This document shows, one piece after another, positions 51,932-60,251 of a stretch of 64,000 nt of DNA. Origin of the DNA: 2-02-FULL-66-14 sp037443705 (GTDB lineage Bacteria; Pseudomonadota; Gammaproteobacteria; Burkholderiales; SG8-39); contig JBBINV010000006.1 of assembly GCA_037443705.1 (NCBI GenBank), forward strand, positions 23,725-87,724, in the 5' to 3' direction. The notes under the pieces are model-generated. The model was not told the origin of the DNA and searched no databases. It worked only from the letters and a program-made list of their open reading frames with translations. Within the stretch, counting starts at the first letter, position 1. Every line of letters starts with the position of its first letter. Position numbers and translations under genes: made by a program.

Positions 51932-52648
51932 CTACTCGCGCTCCCCGGTGAGCGCCATGAGGAGCTGGAGAAGGTTGGCGAAGATGTTGAACAGGCTCAT
52001 GTACACGCCGGTGGTCGCCATGACGTAGTTGGTCTCGCCGCCGTTCACAATCCTGGAGAGGTCGTGCAGGAGGAACAACGAGAACACCACTACCACGAGC
52101 GTCGAGATCGTGAGCGCGAGCGCCGGGATCTGCAGGAACAGGTTGGCGACGATCGCCGCGAGCAGCGCGATCATGCCTACAAACAGGAACTTGCCCATGA
52201 AGCTGAAGTCGCGCTTCGAGGTCGTCGCAATCGCGCCCATCGCGGCGAGCACCAGCCCCGTGCCGCCCGCCGCGTAGCCCACGAGCTGTACACCGTTCTT
52301 CAGGGCCAGCGCGTAGTTGAGGAGCGGCCCGAGAAACCAGCCGAGCAGCCCCGTCATCAGCAGCAGCAGCGCGATGCCGACGACGCTGTTGCGATAGTGC
52401 GCGATGCCGAACTGAAGCCCGATCACCGCGGCGAGCATCACGAAGAAGCTGATGACCGGATGGGCCACGATGACGGACGCGGTCGCCATGCCGATCCAGG
52501 CGCCGGCGATCGTCGGCACCATGGTGAGCGCGAGAAGCAGATACGTGTTGCGCAGGACCTTCTGCGCTTGCGCGCTGATCGCGCGGCCGGCCAGGACCTT
52601 TCCGGGCCCTGTCTGGCCCGTGCGCACCGGTTGCAGCTGAGGTTCCAT
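51932..52648 (-). CDS. Bax inhibitor-1/YccA family membrane protein
   Basis: A 238-residue protein with seven hydrophobic helices (such as SVIVAHPVISFFVMLAAVIG and FLFVGMIALLAAIVANLFLQ). VLRNTYLLLALTMVPTIAGAW and the C-terminal YVMATTGVYMSLFNIFANLL are typical of the YccA/BI-1 group, which in E. coli modulates the FtsH protease. It may also be a calcium leak channel, as reported for some members. The ATG at 52648 is preceded by GAGGAAGA. Confidence 0.9.
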   Translation of the reverse strand: MEPQLQPVRTGQTGPGKVLAGRAISAQAQKVLRNTYLLLALTMVPTIAGAWIGMATASVIVAHPVISFFVMLAAVIGLQFGIAHYRNSVVGIALLLLMTGLLGWFLGPLLNYALALKNGVQLVGYAAGGTGLVLAAMGAIATTSKRDFSFMGKFLFVGMIALLAAIVANLFLQIPALALTISTLVVVVFSLFLLHDLSRIVNGGETNYVMATTGVYMSLFNIFANLLQLLMALTGERE

Positions 52649-52706
52649 CGTCTTCCTCCGTTGACGTTCCGCCCATAAGACTACCAAACCGGCGGGAAGT
52701 TTCCCC

Positions 52707-52712
52707 TAAAAT
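52707..52712 (+). promoter_or_regulatory. Likely -10 box for tRNA-Ser(UGA)
   Basis: TAAAAT in CCCCTAAAATGCCG lies 28 bases before the tRNA 5' end. The -35 region is not obvious. Confidence 0.35.
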
Positions 52713-52740
52713 GCCGTCGCGAAAGCGCTTTTCAAGCCCC

Positions 52741-52828
52741 GGAAGGGTGGCAGAGCGGTCGAATGCACCGGTCTTGAAAACCGGCAGGGCGCAAGCCCTC
52801 GTGGGTTCGAATCCCACCCCTTCCGCCA
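52741..52828 (+). tRNA. tRNA-Ser (anticodon UGA)
   Basis: An 88-nt tRNA with encoded CCA. Acceptor GGAAGGG pairs with CCCTTCC; the anticodon loop CTTGAAA holds TGA; a long variable arm (GGGCGCAAGCCC) marks a class II serine tRNA; and the T-arm is GTGGGTTCGAATCCCAC. It ends one base before the stop codon of the oppositely oriented TauE/SafE gene. Confidence 0.97.
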
Positions 52829-52829
52829 G

Positions 52830-53552
52830 TCAAAGAACGCTCGCTGCGAGCATCACCAGGCCCGAGGCGAGCATCAGCCCCTCCATCATCAGGCGGAACT
52901 GCGCGGGCTCGAACTTCACGACGAACTTCTTGGCGAGAAACGCGCCGGCCATCAGCGCGCCGCCGGTGAGCAGGCCCTCGAGGATCACCTGCGCGGGAAG
53001 AGCCCCGAAGCCCCGGAAGACGGCGACTTTGGCCAGGTACACCGCGAGCGAGCCGGCCGCCTCGGTCGCGAGGAATGCGCCCTTTACGAGCCCGGCGGCG
53101 AGGAAGATGGGCGCGGTGATCGGCCCGGTAGAGACCACGATCCCCGTCAGGTAGCCGACCGGGGCGCCGATCAGCGCGAGGTGGCCCGGCTTCAGGCGCG
53201 CATTGCGCGCGGCCAGCCAGCGCCGCGCCGGGATCATGAGGATGAAGAAGGCGCCGAGCGCGCCCTCGACCAGCCGCGGCGGAAGCGAAAGCAGCGTCGC
53301 GGCCCCGAGGCCCGCCGCCGGCGCGCCGGTGGCGGAATAGGCCGCGCACGCGCGCCAGTCGACCTCGCGCCACCAGGCGAGGATGCGCGAGAGGTTCGCG
53401 AGGATCGCGGCGATCCCCATGATCGGCACCGCCTGGACCGGGCCGAACACGATCACGAGCAGCGGCATCAGCATGATCGAGGAGCCGAATCCCGCGATCC
53501 CGCTTATAGTTCCGGCCACCAGCCCCGCCGCGAGAACCAGCGCCACGTCCAT
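52830..53552 (-). CDS. TauE/SafE-family sulfite/organosulfonate exporter
   Basis: A 240-residue membrane protein with seven or eight helices. Segments such as GLVAGTISGIAGFGSSIMLM and NLSRILAWWREVDWRACAAY (family DUF81) are typical. TauE and SafE members export sulfite or sulfoacetate, so this is a candidate to remove the sulfite made by Xsc. It lies 30 kb from the xsc operon, so the link is only functional inference. The ATG at 53552 gives the full first helix. Confidence 0.82.
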   Translation of the reverse strand: MDVALVLAAGLVAGTISGIAGFGSSIMLMPLLVIVFGPVQAVPIMGIAAILANLSRILAWWREVDWRACAAYSATGAPAAGLGAATLLSLPPRLVEGALGAFFILMIPARRWLAARNARLKPGHLALIGAPVGYLTGIVVSTGPITAPIFLAAGLVKGAFLATEAAGSLAVYLAKVAVFRGFGALPAQVILEGLLTGGALMAGAFLAKKFVVKFEPAQFRLMMEGLMLASGLVMLAASVL

Positions 53553-53570
53553 GGACGCCGATTCTGCCCG

Positions 53571-54653
53571 TTGAAGGCCGCCCGCGATACCTGGGTCAAC
53601 CCGGCGGCGATGCTCGCCCTCGGCGCGGCCGCGGGGTTCCTGTTCGAATGGCTCCGCGTGCCGGTACCATGGCTCATCGGGCCGATGCTGGCGGCGGCCG
53701 GCGCGAACATGCTCGGTGCCCGCCTGCGGCCGCCGCCGGGCGGCCGCCACGCGGGCCAGCTTGTCATCGGCTGCGTGCTGGGCCTGTATTTCACGCCCGC
53801 CGTGGTGCGCGAGGTCGCCTCCTACTGGTACGTGCTGATCGCGGCGGCGCTGTTCGCGCTCGCGATCGCGGCGCTGTGCGGGTGGTTGCTCGCGCGCACG
53901 ACCGGGGTGGACCGCACGACCGCGTTCTTCGCGAGCGTCCCGGGCAGCGCGATGGAGATGACGCTGCTCGGCGAGCGCTTCGGCGCGCGCTCCGACCGCG
54001 TGGCCGCGGCGCAATCGCTGCGGCTCCTGGTGGTGGTGATCGTGGTGCCGTTCGCCCTCACGTTCTCCGGCGCGCACGGATTCGACGCCTCCGCGCCCGC
54101 GGCGGCGGCGCTCGACGGGGGCCGGCTCGCGATCCTGCTCGCGATCGCGGCGGCGGCCGCGGGCTTCCTCGCGGCCCTGAAGGTAACCAACGCCTTCATG
54201 TTCGGGCCGCTCTTCGCCACCGTCGTGCTTACCGCGGCAGAGATCCGGCTTTCGCCGGTGCCGGGCTGGCTCGCGAACGCCGCGCAACTTCTGCTCGGCG
54301 CGGCGCTGGGCGCGCGCTTCGATCGCGAGGCGCTCGCGGGCCTTGCGCGCTACACCGGCGCGGTGCTCGCGAGCGTGCTCCTCGCGGTCGCGGTGGCGGC
54401 CGGATTCGGAGCGGGGCTCGCCGCCGCAAGCGGGCTTCCGGCGGCGAGCCTCGTGCTCGCTACCGCACCGGGCGGCATCGCGGAGATGTGCATCACCGCC
54501 AAGGTGCTGAGCCTCGGGGTGCCGCTCGTCACCGCGGCGCACGTCACGCGCGTCGTGGTGCTGGTGGCGGCGACCGCGCCGATCTTCCGGCTGGCTACTG
54601 CGTTCTCAGCCGCGGGTCGAGCGCGTCGCGCAGCGAATCGCCGAACAGATTGA
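53571..54653 (+). CDS. AbrB-family (AmoB-like) integral membrane protein
   Basis: A 360-residue protein with about ten helices in two repeats. The motif AAGFLFEWLRVPVPWLIGPM, then the VPGSAMEMTLLGERFGA and later TAPGGIAEMCITAKVLSLGV segments, are typical of the AbrB-domain permease family whose function is unclear; some act in transport of small acids. The TTG at 53571 or the ATG at 53610 could start it. The 3' end overlaps the converging ABC permease gene by 59 bases. It is divergent from the TauE/SafE gene with only 18 bases between. Confidence 0.8.
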   Translation: MKAARDTWVNPAAMLALGAAAGFLFEWLRVPVPWLIGPMLAAAGANMLGARLRPPPGGRHAGQLVIGCVLGLYFTPAVVREVASYWYVLIAAALFALAIAALCGWLLARTTGVDRTTAFFASVPGSAMEMTLLGERFGARSDRVAAAQSLRLLVVVIVVPFALTFSGAHGFDASAPAAAALDGGRLAILLAIAAAAAGFLAALKVTNAFMFGPLFATVVLTAAEIRLSPVPGWLANAAQLLLGAALGARFDREALAGLARYTGAVLASVLLAVAVAAGFGAGLAAASGLPAASLVLATAPGGIAEMCITAKVLSLGVPLVTAAHVTRVVVLVAATAPIFRLATAFSAAGRARRAANRRTD

Positions 54654-55494
54654 AGCCGAACACCGCGAGGCTGATCGCGAGGCCCGGGAAGATCGCCATC
54701 CACGGCGCGCTCTCCGCGAACTCGACCGCCGCGCCGCGCAGCATCAGGCCCCAGGCCGCGGTGGGCTCCTGCACCCCCAGGCCCAGGAACGACAGCGACG
54801 CTTCGAGCAGGATCGCCTCGCCGAGGAACGCGGTCGCCATGATCAGGATCGGCGCCATGACGTTCGGCAGCATGTGGCGCAGGATGATGCGCGCATGCCC
54901 GAACCCCGAGGCGCGCGCGGCGTCCACGTAGGGCATTTCGCGCACCGAAAGCGCGCTCGAGCGCACCACGCGCGCGCAGCGCGGCACCATCGGCGTCGCG
55001 ATCGCGAGAATCACGTTGCCCGCGCCGGTGCCGAGCACCGCGACCACCGCGAGCGCGAGGATGATGACCGGGAAGGCGAAAAACACGTCCATGATCCGCT
55101 GCACGAAGAGGTCCGTGCGGCCGCCGAAATAGGCGCTCGCGACGCCGATGAGCGACCCGAGCGTGGCACCGAGGAGCGAGGCGCCGAGCCCTACCATGAG
55201 CGCGGTGCGCGAGCCATACAGGATCCGCGAGAGCACGTCGCGGCCGTGCGCGTCGGTGCCGAGCCAGTGCTCGCGGCCCGGCGCCGCGAGCATCGCGGCG
55301 TAGTCGTTCGCGAGCGGGTCGTAGGGCGCCAGCAGTCCCGCGGTCGCGGCGGCCATCGCCATCAGCAGGATGATCCCGGCGCCGATCGCGCCGAGCGGGC
55401 GCCGGCGCACGAACTCGAGGACCACCGCGAGCCCGCGCGGCCCCTGCGCCGCGCGCGGCTCAGCGATAGCGGATTCGAGGGTCGATCCAGGCAT
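54595..55494 (-). CDS. Peptide/nickel-type ABC transporter permease (DppC-like)
   Basis: A 299-residue inner-membrane permease with six helices. The DppC/OppC-type N-terminal motif LAPYDPLANDYAAML and the DAHGRDVLSRILYGSR segment are followed by the cytoplasmic EAA loop (REMPYVDAARASGFGHARII). The ATG at 55494 overlaps the upstream permease gene by 35 bases; a TTG at 55506 is possible. It is the second permease of the operon and the last gene transcribed. Confidence 0.9.
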   Translation of the reverse strand: MPGSTLESAIAEPRAAQGPRGLAVVLEFVRRRPLGAIGAGIILLMAMAAATAGLLAPYDPLANDYAAMLAAPGREHWLGTDAHGRDVLSRILYGSRTALMVGLGASLLGATLGSLIGVASAYFGGRTDLFVQRIMDVFFAFPVIILALAVVAVLGTGAGNVILAIATPMVPRCARVVRSSALSVREMPYVDAARASGFGHARIILRHMLPNVMAPILIMATAFLGEAILLEASLSFLGLGVQEPTAAWGLMLRGAAVEFAESAPWMAIFPGLAISLAVFGFNLFGDSLRDALDPRLRTQ

Positions 55495-56416
55495 ACGCGA
55501 TGTCAACGAAGAAATTCACGAACAGGAAGAACGTCGCCACCAGCATCACCAGTGCCTGCGTGAGCGTGTAGTCGCGATGCGAGATCGCGTCCACGAAGAG
55601 CATACCCAGGCCGTTCAGGTTGAACACCTGCTCGGTCACCACCAGGCCTCCGAGGAGGAATGCGAATTCCAGGCTCATCACCGTGAGCACCGGCAGGATC
55701 GCGTTCTTGAGCGCGTGACGCGCGAGGATCAGCTTCGGCCACAGGCCCTTGGCGCGCGCGGTGCGGATGTAGTCCTCACGCAGCACTTCCAGCATCGCCG
55801 AGCGCATCATGCGCGTTCCCACCGCCGAGTAGCGATAGCCGACCGCGAGCGCCGGCCAGATGAGCTGCGCGAGGTTCTCCCACGGGTTCACCCAGAGCGG
55901 CGTGAACACCATCGGAGGCACCCATTTGAACGAGATGAGCATCACCAGGATCATCAGGATGCCGAGCCAGAAAGAGGGCGTGGCGAGCCCCGCGATCGAG
56001 AACACGCGCACCGCGTAGTCGACCCAGGTGTCCTGCCGGATCGCCGCGAGGATGCCGAGCGGGATCGCGAGACACTGCGCGATCAGGCTCGCCATGATCG
56101 CGAGCTGAAGCGAAAGCGCGAACCGGAGCTTGATCTCTTCGGTGATCGGCGCGCCGGTCCACATCGAAAGGCCGAAGTCCAGGCGCGCGAGCCCCGCCAT
56201 CCACGTGGTGAACTGCTTCCAGATCGGCTGATCGAGCCCGAGCTTGGCGCGCTCCTGGTTCATCAGCTCCTGCGACTGGAACTGGCTGCCCTGCGCGAGG
56301 TAGCGCGCCTCTACGACGTCCCCGGGCACGATACGCAGCAGCACGAAGATCAGCACCGCGACCCCGAGCAGGGTCGGGATCATCGCGAGGAGCCGCTTGA
56401 GCATGTAGTACGCCAC
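55460..56416 (-). CDS. Peptide/nickel-type ABC transporter permease (DppB-like)
   Basis: A 318-residue permease with six helices. The N-terminus YMLKRLLAMIPTLLGVAVLI and the RIVPGDVVEARY segment are typical of DppB. The EAA loop contains MLEVLREDYIRTARAKGLWP. It sits next to the substrate-binding protein (4 bases) and forms the channel with DppC. Confidence 0.92.
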   Translation of the reverse strand: MAYYMLKRLLAMIPTLLGVAVLIFVLLRIVPGDVVEARYLAQGSQFQSQELMNQERAKLGLDQPIWKQFTTWMAGLARLDFGLSMWTGAPITEEIKLRFALSLQLAIMASLIAQCLAIPLGILAAIRQDTWVDYAVRVFSIAGLATPSFWLGILMILVMLISFKWVPPMVFTPLWVNPWENLAQLIWPALAVGYRYSAVGTRMMRSAMLEVLREDYIRTARAKGLWPKLILARHALKNAILPVLTVMSLEFAFLLGGLVVTEQVFNLNGLGMLFVDAISHRDYTLTQALVMLVATFFLFVNFFVDIAYAWIDPRIRYR

Positions 56417-56420
56417 TACG

Positions 56421-58010
56421 TCATTCGGTCAGCCAGACGGTGTCCAGCGTGTTGTTGAGGTAGTGGCTCGGCGTGACCGTCCAGCCCTTCACCTTGGAGG
56501 AGTGCGGGACGATGCGGTGCCATTGCAACGTCATGAGGTAGTGCGCCTCGTCGTCCAGCACGCGCTTCTCGAACTGCCGGACGATTGCTTTGCGCTTCTC
56601 GGGGTCGGTCTCGCGGCTCTGCTGGTCGTAGAGCTGGTCGAGCACCGGGTCCTTGTAGCGCCCGTAGTTCGCCGGGTTGCGGTCCACCGACAGGAACTTG
56701 TACATGTCCAGGTCCGGCTCGACGATGTAGCCGCACTGGAAGTCCATCGCCACCTCGAAGTCACCCTTGCGGATGACGCCGAAGTAGGCGGCGGCCTCGA
56801 TCACCTCCTGCTTGACGTTCAGGCCGATGCGGCGCCACTGGTCGATCATCCACACGCCGAGCGGCTCATAGGGCATCGGGATGCCGCGGTTCTTGAAGGT
56901 GAACGAGAAGCCCTCGGGAACACCCGCTTCCTTGAGGAGCTTCTTCGCCTCGGCGCGCGACTTCTCGGGGTCGGTCCAGTAGCCGGCGAGCTTGTTCAGC
57001 TCCTCGGGCGGCGTCGCGAAAGGCGTTCCCGGCACCTGCACCCCCGCCACCGATTTGACGATCGCGATCTGCGAGAGCGCCTTCGAGGCGCCGTGCCGGT
57101 CGAGCGCAAGCGTGAGCGCCCGGCGCACGCGCCTGTCGTCGAAGGGCTTCTTCTCGTGGTTGATCGCGCCGAGCAGGATGCAGTCCCACGGCGACTCCTG
57201 CACTGTGATTCTGTCGCCGAGCGCGGCCTTGAGGTTGTCGCGGTCCTTGGGCGTGAAGCCGCGGAACTGGATGTGGGCGCGCTCGCCGCGCACCGCCGCC
57301 ACCTGCGCCGCCGACTCGCGCATGAAGATGGCGCGGAAGCCGTCCAGGTACGGCTTGCCCTTATCCCAGTAGTTCGGGTTCTTCCTGCCCACCACGTGCG
57401 AACCCTTGACGTGCTCGACGAACGTGAACGGGCCCGTTCCCATGATGTTCTTCTCGTACCAGTGCATGTCCTTCGCGAGGATGTCGGCCTTGTAGATGAA
57501 GTTGTAGGGCGAAAGCAGCGACGCGATGAACGAGCCCGACTTCTCCTTCAGATGAAAGACCACCGTGTACGGGTCCGGCGCCTCGACCTTTTCCACGTTG
57601 GCGTACTGGCCCTTGCGCGTGGAGCCCACGCCCGCCGGCGGGAAGATGATCTTGTCGTAGGACGCCTTCACGTCCTTCGAGGTCATCTCCGAGCCGTCGT
57701 GGAACCTGACGCCCCTGTGGAGCTTGAACGTGTAGGTCCTGCCGTCGGGCGACACGGTCCAGCTCTCGGCGAGCGAGGGGTACGGCCTGGTGCCGCTCTT
57801 GTCGTTCGGGTCCACCCGCAGCAGCGTGTTGTAGAACGGCGCGATCGGGTGGATCAGGCCGAAGGTCTCCTCGCGGTGGCCGTCGTAGGAGGGCGGCTCC
57901 GAGGGAACCGGGAACACGAGCTCGCCGCCGCTGCGCGGCGTCTGGCCCTGGACAAGCAGCGAAAACGAAGCCGCTGCGGCGAACAGCAGAAAACGCGCAC
58001 GACGCTTCAT
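56421..58010 (-). CDS. ABC transporter substrate-binding protein, family 5
   Basis: A 529-residue periplasmic receptor. A signal peptide (KRRARFLLFAAAASFSLLVQ) precedes a family 5 domain with ESWTVSPDGRTYTFKLHRGV, then FHDGSEMTSKDVKASYDKI and RRALTLALDRHGAS. It binds a peptide or another small solute for the DppBC-type permease. The ATG at 58010 has a strong GGAGGAGGA site. The ligand is unknown. Confidence 0.92.
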   Translation of the reverse strand: MKRRARFLLFAAAASFSLLVQGQTPRSGGELVFPVPSEPPSYDGHREETFGLIHPIAPFYNTLLRVDPNDKSGTRPYPSLAESWTVSPDGRTYTFKLHRGVRFHDGSEMTSKDVKASYDKIIFPPAGVGSTRKGQYANVEKVEAPDPYTVVFHLKEKSGSFIASLLSPYNFIYKADILAKDMHWYEKNIMGTGPFTFVEHVKGSHVVGRKNPNYWDKGKPYLDGFRAIFMRESAAQVAAVRGERAHIQFRGFTPKDRDNLKAALGDRITVQESPWDCILLGAINHEKKPFDDRRVRRALTLALDRHGASKALSQIAIVKSVAGVQVPGTPFATPPEELNKLAGYWTDPEKSRAEAKKLLKEAGVPEGFSFTFKNRGIPMPYEPLGVWMIDQWRRIGLNVKQEVIEAAAYFGVIRKGDFEVAMDFQCGYIVEPDLDMYKFLSVDRNPANYGRYKDPVLDQLYDQQSRETDPEKRKAIVRQFEKRVLDDEAHYLMTLQWHRIVPHSSKVKGWTVTPSHYLNNTLDTVWLTE

Positions 58011-58116
58011 GACATCCTCCTCCTCGACGATCCCGTAAAACCTCGCCCCCTCCCGAAGGGCGCCCGCCTGCCTCGCGTTCTTAGCCGCTCGCTCGGCGGT
58101 CTGTCAATGCCGCCAG

Positions 58117-59091
58117 TCAAGCGAAGTGGCAAGCCGCCCAGTGAACGGGCCTGACTTCGCGCAGTTGCGGAATTTCCGCACTGCAGCGATCGGAGGCCAT
58201 CGGGCAGCGCGTGTGGAACACGCACCCGGAAGGCGGCCTGAGCGGGCTCGGCACCTCGCCGCGCAGCACGGTGTGATCGCGCCGCGCCTCGAGCGCCGGA
58301 TCGGGAATCGGCACCGCGGCAAGCAGCGCCTTCGTGTACGGATGGAGCGGCTCCTCGTAAAGCGCGGTCCGGTCGGCGATCTCCACGATTTTCCCGAGGT
58401 ACATCACCGCGACCCGGTCGGAGATGTGCCGGACGACCGACAGGTCGTGCGCGATGAAGAGATAGGTGAGGCCATGGCGGCGCTGCAGGTCCTCGAGCAG
58501 GTTGATGATCTGGGCCTGGATCGAGACGTCGAGCGCCGAGACCGGCTCGTCGCACACGATGAGCGAGGGCTGCATCGCGAGCGCCCTCGCGATCCCTACG
58601 CGCTGGCGCTGCCCCCCCGAGAGCTGGTGCGGATAGCGGCGCGCGTGCTGCGGGAGCAGCCCTACCTGCGTGAGGAGGTCCCTCACGCGCGCGGTGCGCT
58701 TCGCCTTGTCGGGCTCGATGCCATGGACCTTGAGCGGCTCGGCGAGGATGTCGCCCACCGGGAGGCGCGGGTTGAGCGACGAGTACGGGTCCTGGAAGAT
58801 GACCTGGATGTGGCGCCGCACCTCGCGCAGTTCCGCCTCCGAGAGCTTCGTCAGGTCCTTTCCCTCGAACACGATGCTGCCGCTCGTGGGACGCTCGAGC
58901 AGCAGGACGCAGCGCCCGGTCGTGGTCTTGCCGCAGCCGGATTCGCCCACGAGGCCGAGGGTTTCCCCTTTCCGGATCGCGAAGCTCACGCCGTCGATCG
59001 CGCGCACCGTGCCCGCGGAGCGGGCGAGCAGCCCGCCGCTCACCGGGAAATGCTTCACGAGGTCCGTGACTTCGAGAAGCGCAGCACTCAT
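58117..59091 (-). CDS. Oligopeptide/dipeptide ABC transporter ATPase (DppF-like)
   Basis: A 324-residue ATPase. Walker A is GLVGESGCGKTTTGRCVLLL, the ABC signature is HQLSGGQRQRVGIARALAMQ, and Walker B is LIVCDEPVSALDVS. The C-terminal extension with a four-cysteine-type motif (CVFHTRCPMASDRC) is typical of the oligopeptide transporter family. It follows the DppD-like gene, with a 73-bp palindromic element between them. Confidence 0.93.
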   Translation of the reverse strand: MSAALLEVTDLVKHFPVSGGLLARSAGTVRAIDGVSFAIRKGETLGLVGESGCGKTTTGRCVLLLERPTSGSIVFEGKDLTKLSEAELREVRRHIQVIFQDPYSSLNPRLPVGDILAEPLKVHGIEPDKAKRTARVRDLLTQVGLLPQHARRYPHQLSGGQRQRVGIARALAMQPSLIVCDEPVSALDVSIQAQIINLLEDLQRRHGLTYLFIAHDLSVVRHISDRVAVMYLGKIVEIADRTALYEEPLHPYTKALLAAVPIPDPALEARRDHTVLRGEVPSPLRPPSGCVFHTRCPMASDRCSAEIPQLREVRPVHWAACHFA

Positions 59092-59093
59092 CG

Positions 59094-59166
59094 CGAAAAA
59101 CCGGGACAGACCCGGATTTCCTCTCTCGCGTATTCGACCGAAATCCGGGTCTGTCCCGGTTTTTCG
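59094..59166. repeat. 27-bp perfect inverted repeat between the two ATPase genes
   Basis: Arms 59094-59120 and 59140-59166 are exact reverse complements with a 19-base spacer. The arm starts CGAAAAACCGGGACAGACCC. The core CCGGGTCTGTCCCGG resembles the palindromes at 27377 and 49804. It fills almost all the space between the two ABC ATPase genes of one operon and would form a strong hairpin in the mRNA, so it could lower expression of the downstream genes. Confidence 0.85.
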
Positions 59167-59179
59167 AGGAGCACTGGGC

Positions 59180-60178
59180 TCACGCCGCCGCCTTCTGCCG
59201 GGTGACGCGTACCGATTCCCAGCACGCCGCGACGTGGCCGCCGGCGCCCGCCGGCGCGAGCGCCGGCGCCATCTCGTCGCAGTGCTCCACGCGGAACGCG
59301 CAGCGCGGCGCGAACGCGCAGCCCCCCGGAAGGCGCGTGAGGTCGGGCGGCTGACCTTCGATCGGCACCAGGCGCTCGCGAATCGGCTCGTCGAGCCGCG
59401 GCACCGAACGCAGCAGCCCCAGGGTGTAGGGATGGCGCGGGTTGGCGTAGAGCTCCGCGGCCTCGGCCTGCTCGATGATCCGGCCTGCGTACATGACGTT
59501 CACGCGGTCGGCGTAGCGCGCCACCACGCCGAGGTTGTGCGTGATGATCAGCATCGCGACCCCGAGGCGGCGCGAGAGGTCGCGCATCAGCTCCAGGATC
59601 TGAGCCTGGATCGTGACGTCGAGCGCCGTGGTCGGCTCGTCGGCGAGGATCAGCGACGGATTGCAGGCGAGCGCCATCGCGATCATCATGCGCTGGCGCA
59701 TGCCGCCGCTGAAATGGTGCGGGTACTGCGCGAGGCGCCGCTCCGGGTCCGGGATCCCTACCATGCCGAGGAGCTCGACGGCGCGAGCGCGCGCCTCGGA
59801 CGGCTTCATCGCCATGTGGATCTCGAGCCCCTCGGTGAGCTGCCGGCCGATCGAGAGCACGGGGTTCAGCGAGGTCATCGGCTCCTGGAACACCATCGCG
59901 ATCTCGCGCCCCCGCACCCGCTGCATCTCCGAATCGGTGAGCTGCAGGAGATCGCGACCCTTGTAGAGGATTTGCCCGCCCTCGATGCGGCCCGCGGGCG
60001 GCGCGACCAGGCGCATGATGCTGAGCGCCGACACCGACTTGCCGCAGCCCGACTCGCCCACCAGCGCCACCGTCTCACCGGGCGCGATGTCCCAGGACAC
60101 GCCGTCCACCGCGCGCACGACGCCCGCCGCGGTGAGGAATGTGGTCCGGAGGTCCCTGACCTGGAGCAGTGTTTGCAA
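59180..60178 (-). CDS. Oligopeptide/dipeptide ABC transporter ATPase (DppD-like)
   Basis: A 332-residue ATPase. Walker A is ALVGESGCGKSVSALSIMRL, the signature is HHFSGGMRQRMMIAMALACN, and Walker B is LILADEPTTALDVT. The C-terminal oligopeptide-transporter domain has CAFAPRCAFRVEHC. It is the first gene of the minus-strand operon and lies 73 bases from the divergent lysC. Confidence 0.93.
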   Translation of the reverse strand: MQTLLQVRDLRTTFLTAAGVVRAVDGVSWDIAPGETVALVGESGCGKSVSALSIMRLVAPPAGRIEGGQILYKGRDLLQLTDSEMQRVRGREIAMVFQEPMTSLNPVLSIGRQLTEGLEIHMAMKPSEARARAVELLGMVGIPDPERRLAQYPHHFSGGMRQRMMIAMALACNPSLILADEPTTALDVTIQAQILELMRDLSRRLGVAMLIITHNLGVVARYADRVNVMYAGRIIEQAEAAELYANPRHPYTLGLLRSVPRLDEPIRERLVPIEGQPPDLTRLPGGCAFAPRCAFRVEHCDEMAPALAPAGAGGHVAACWESVRVTRQKAAA

Positions 60179-60224
60179 GGCGCGCGCAGTCTAGCATCCA
60201 GTTCGCCGGAGCCCGCAAGTCCGG

Positions 60225-60230
60225 TAAAAT
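60225..60230 (+). promoter_or_regulatory. Likely -10 box for lysC
   Basis: TAAAAT in CCGGTAAAATTGCG lies 21 bases before the lysC start, in the same sequence context as the gyrA -10. The -35 is not clear. Confidence 0.4.
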
Positions 60231-60251
60231 TGCGCCCTTTTTTGCAGGCTC

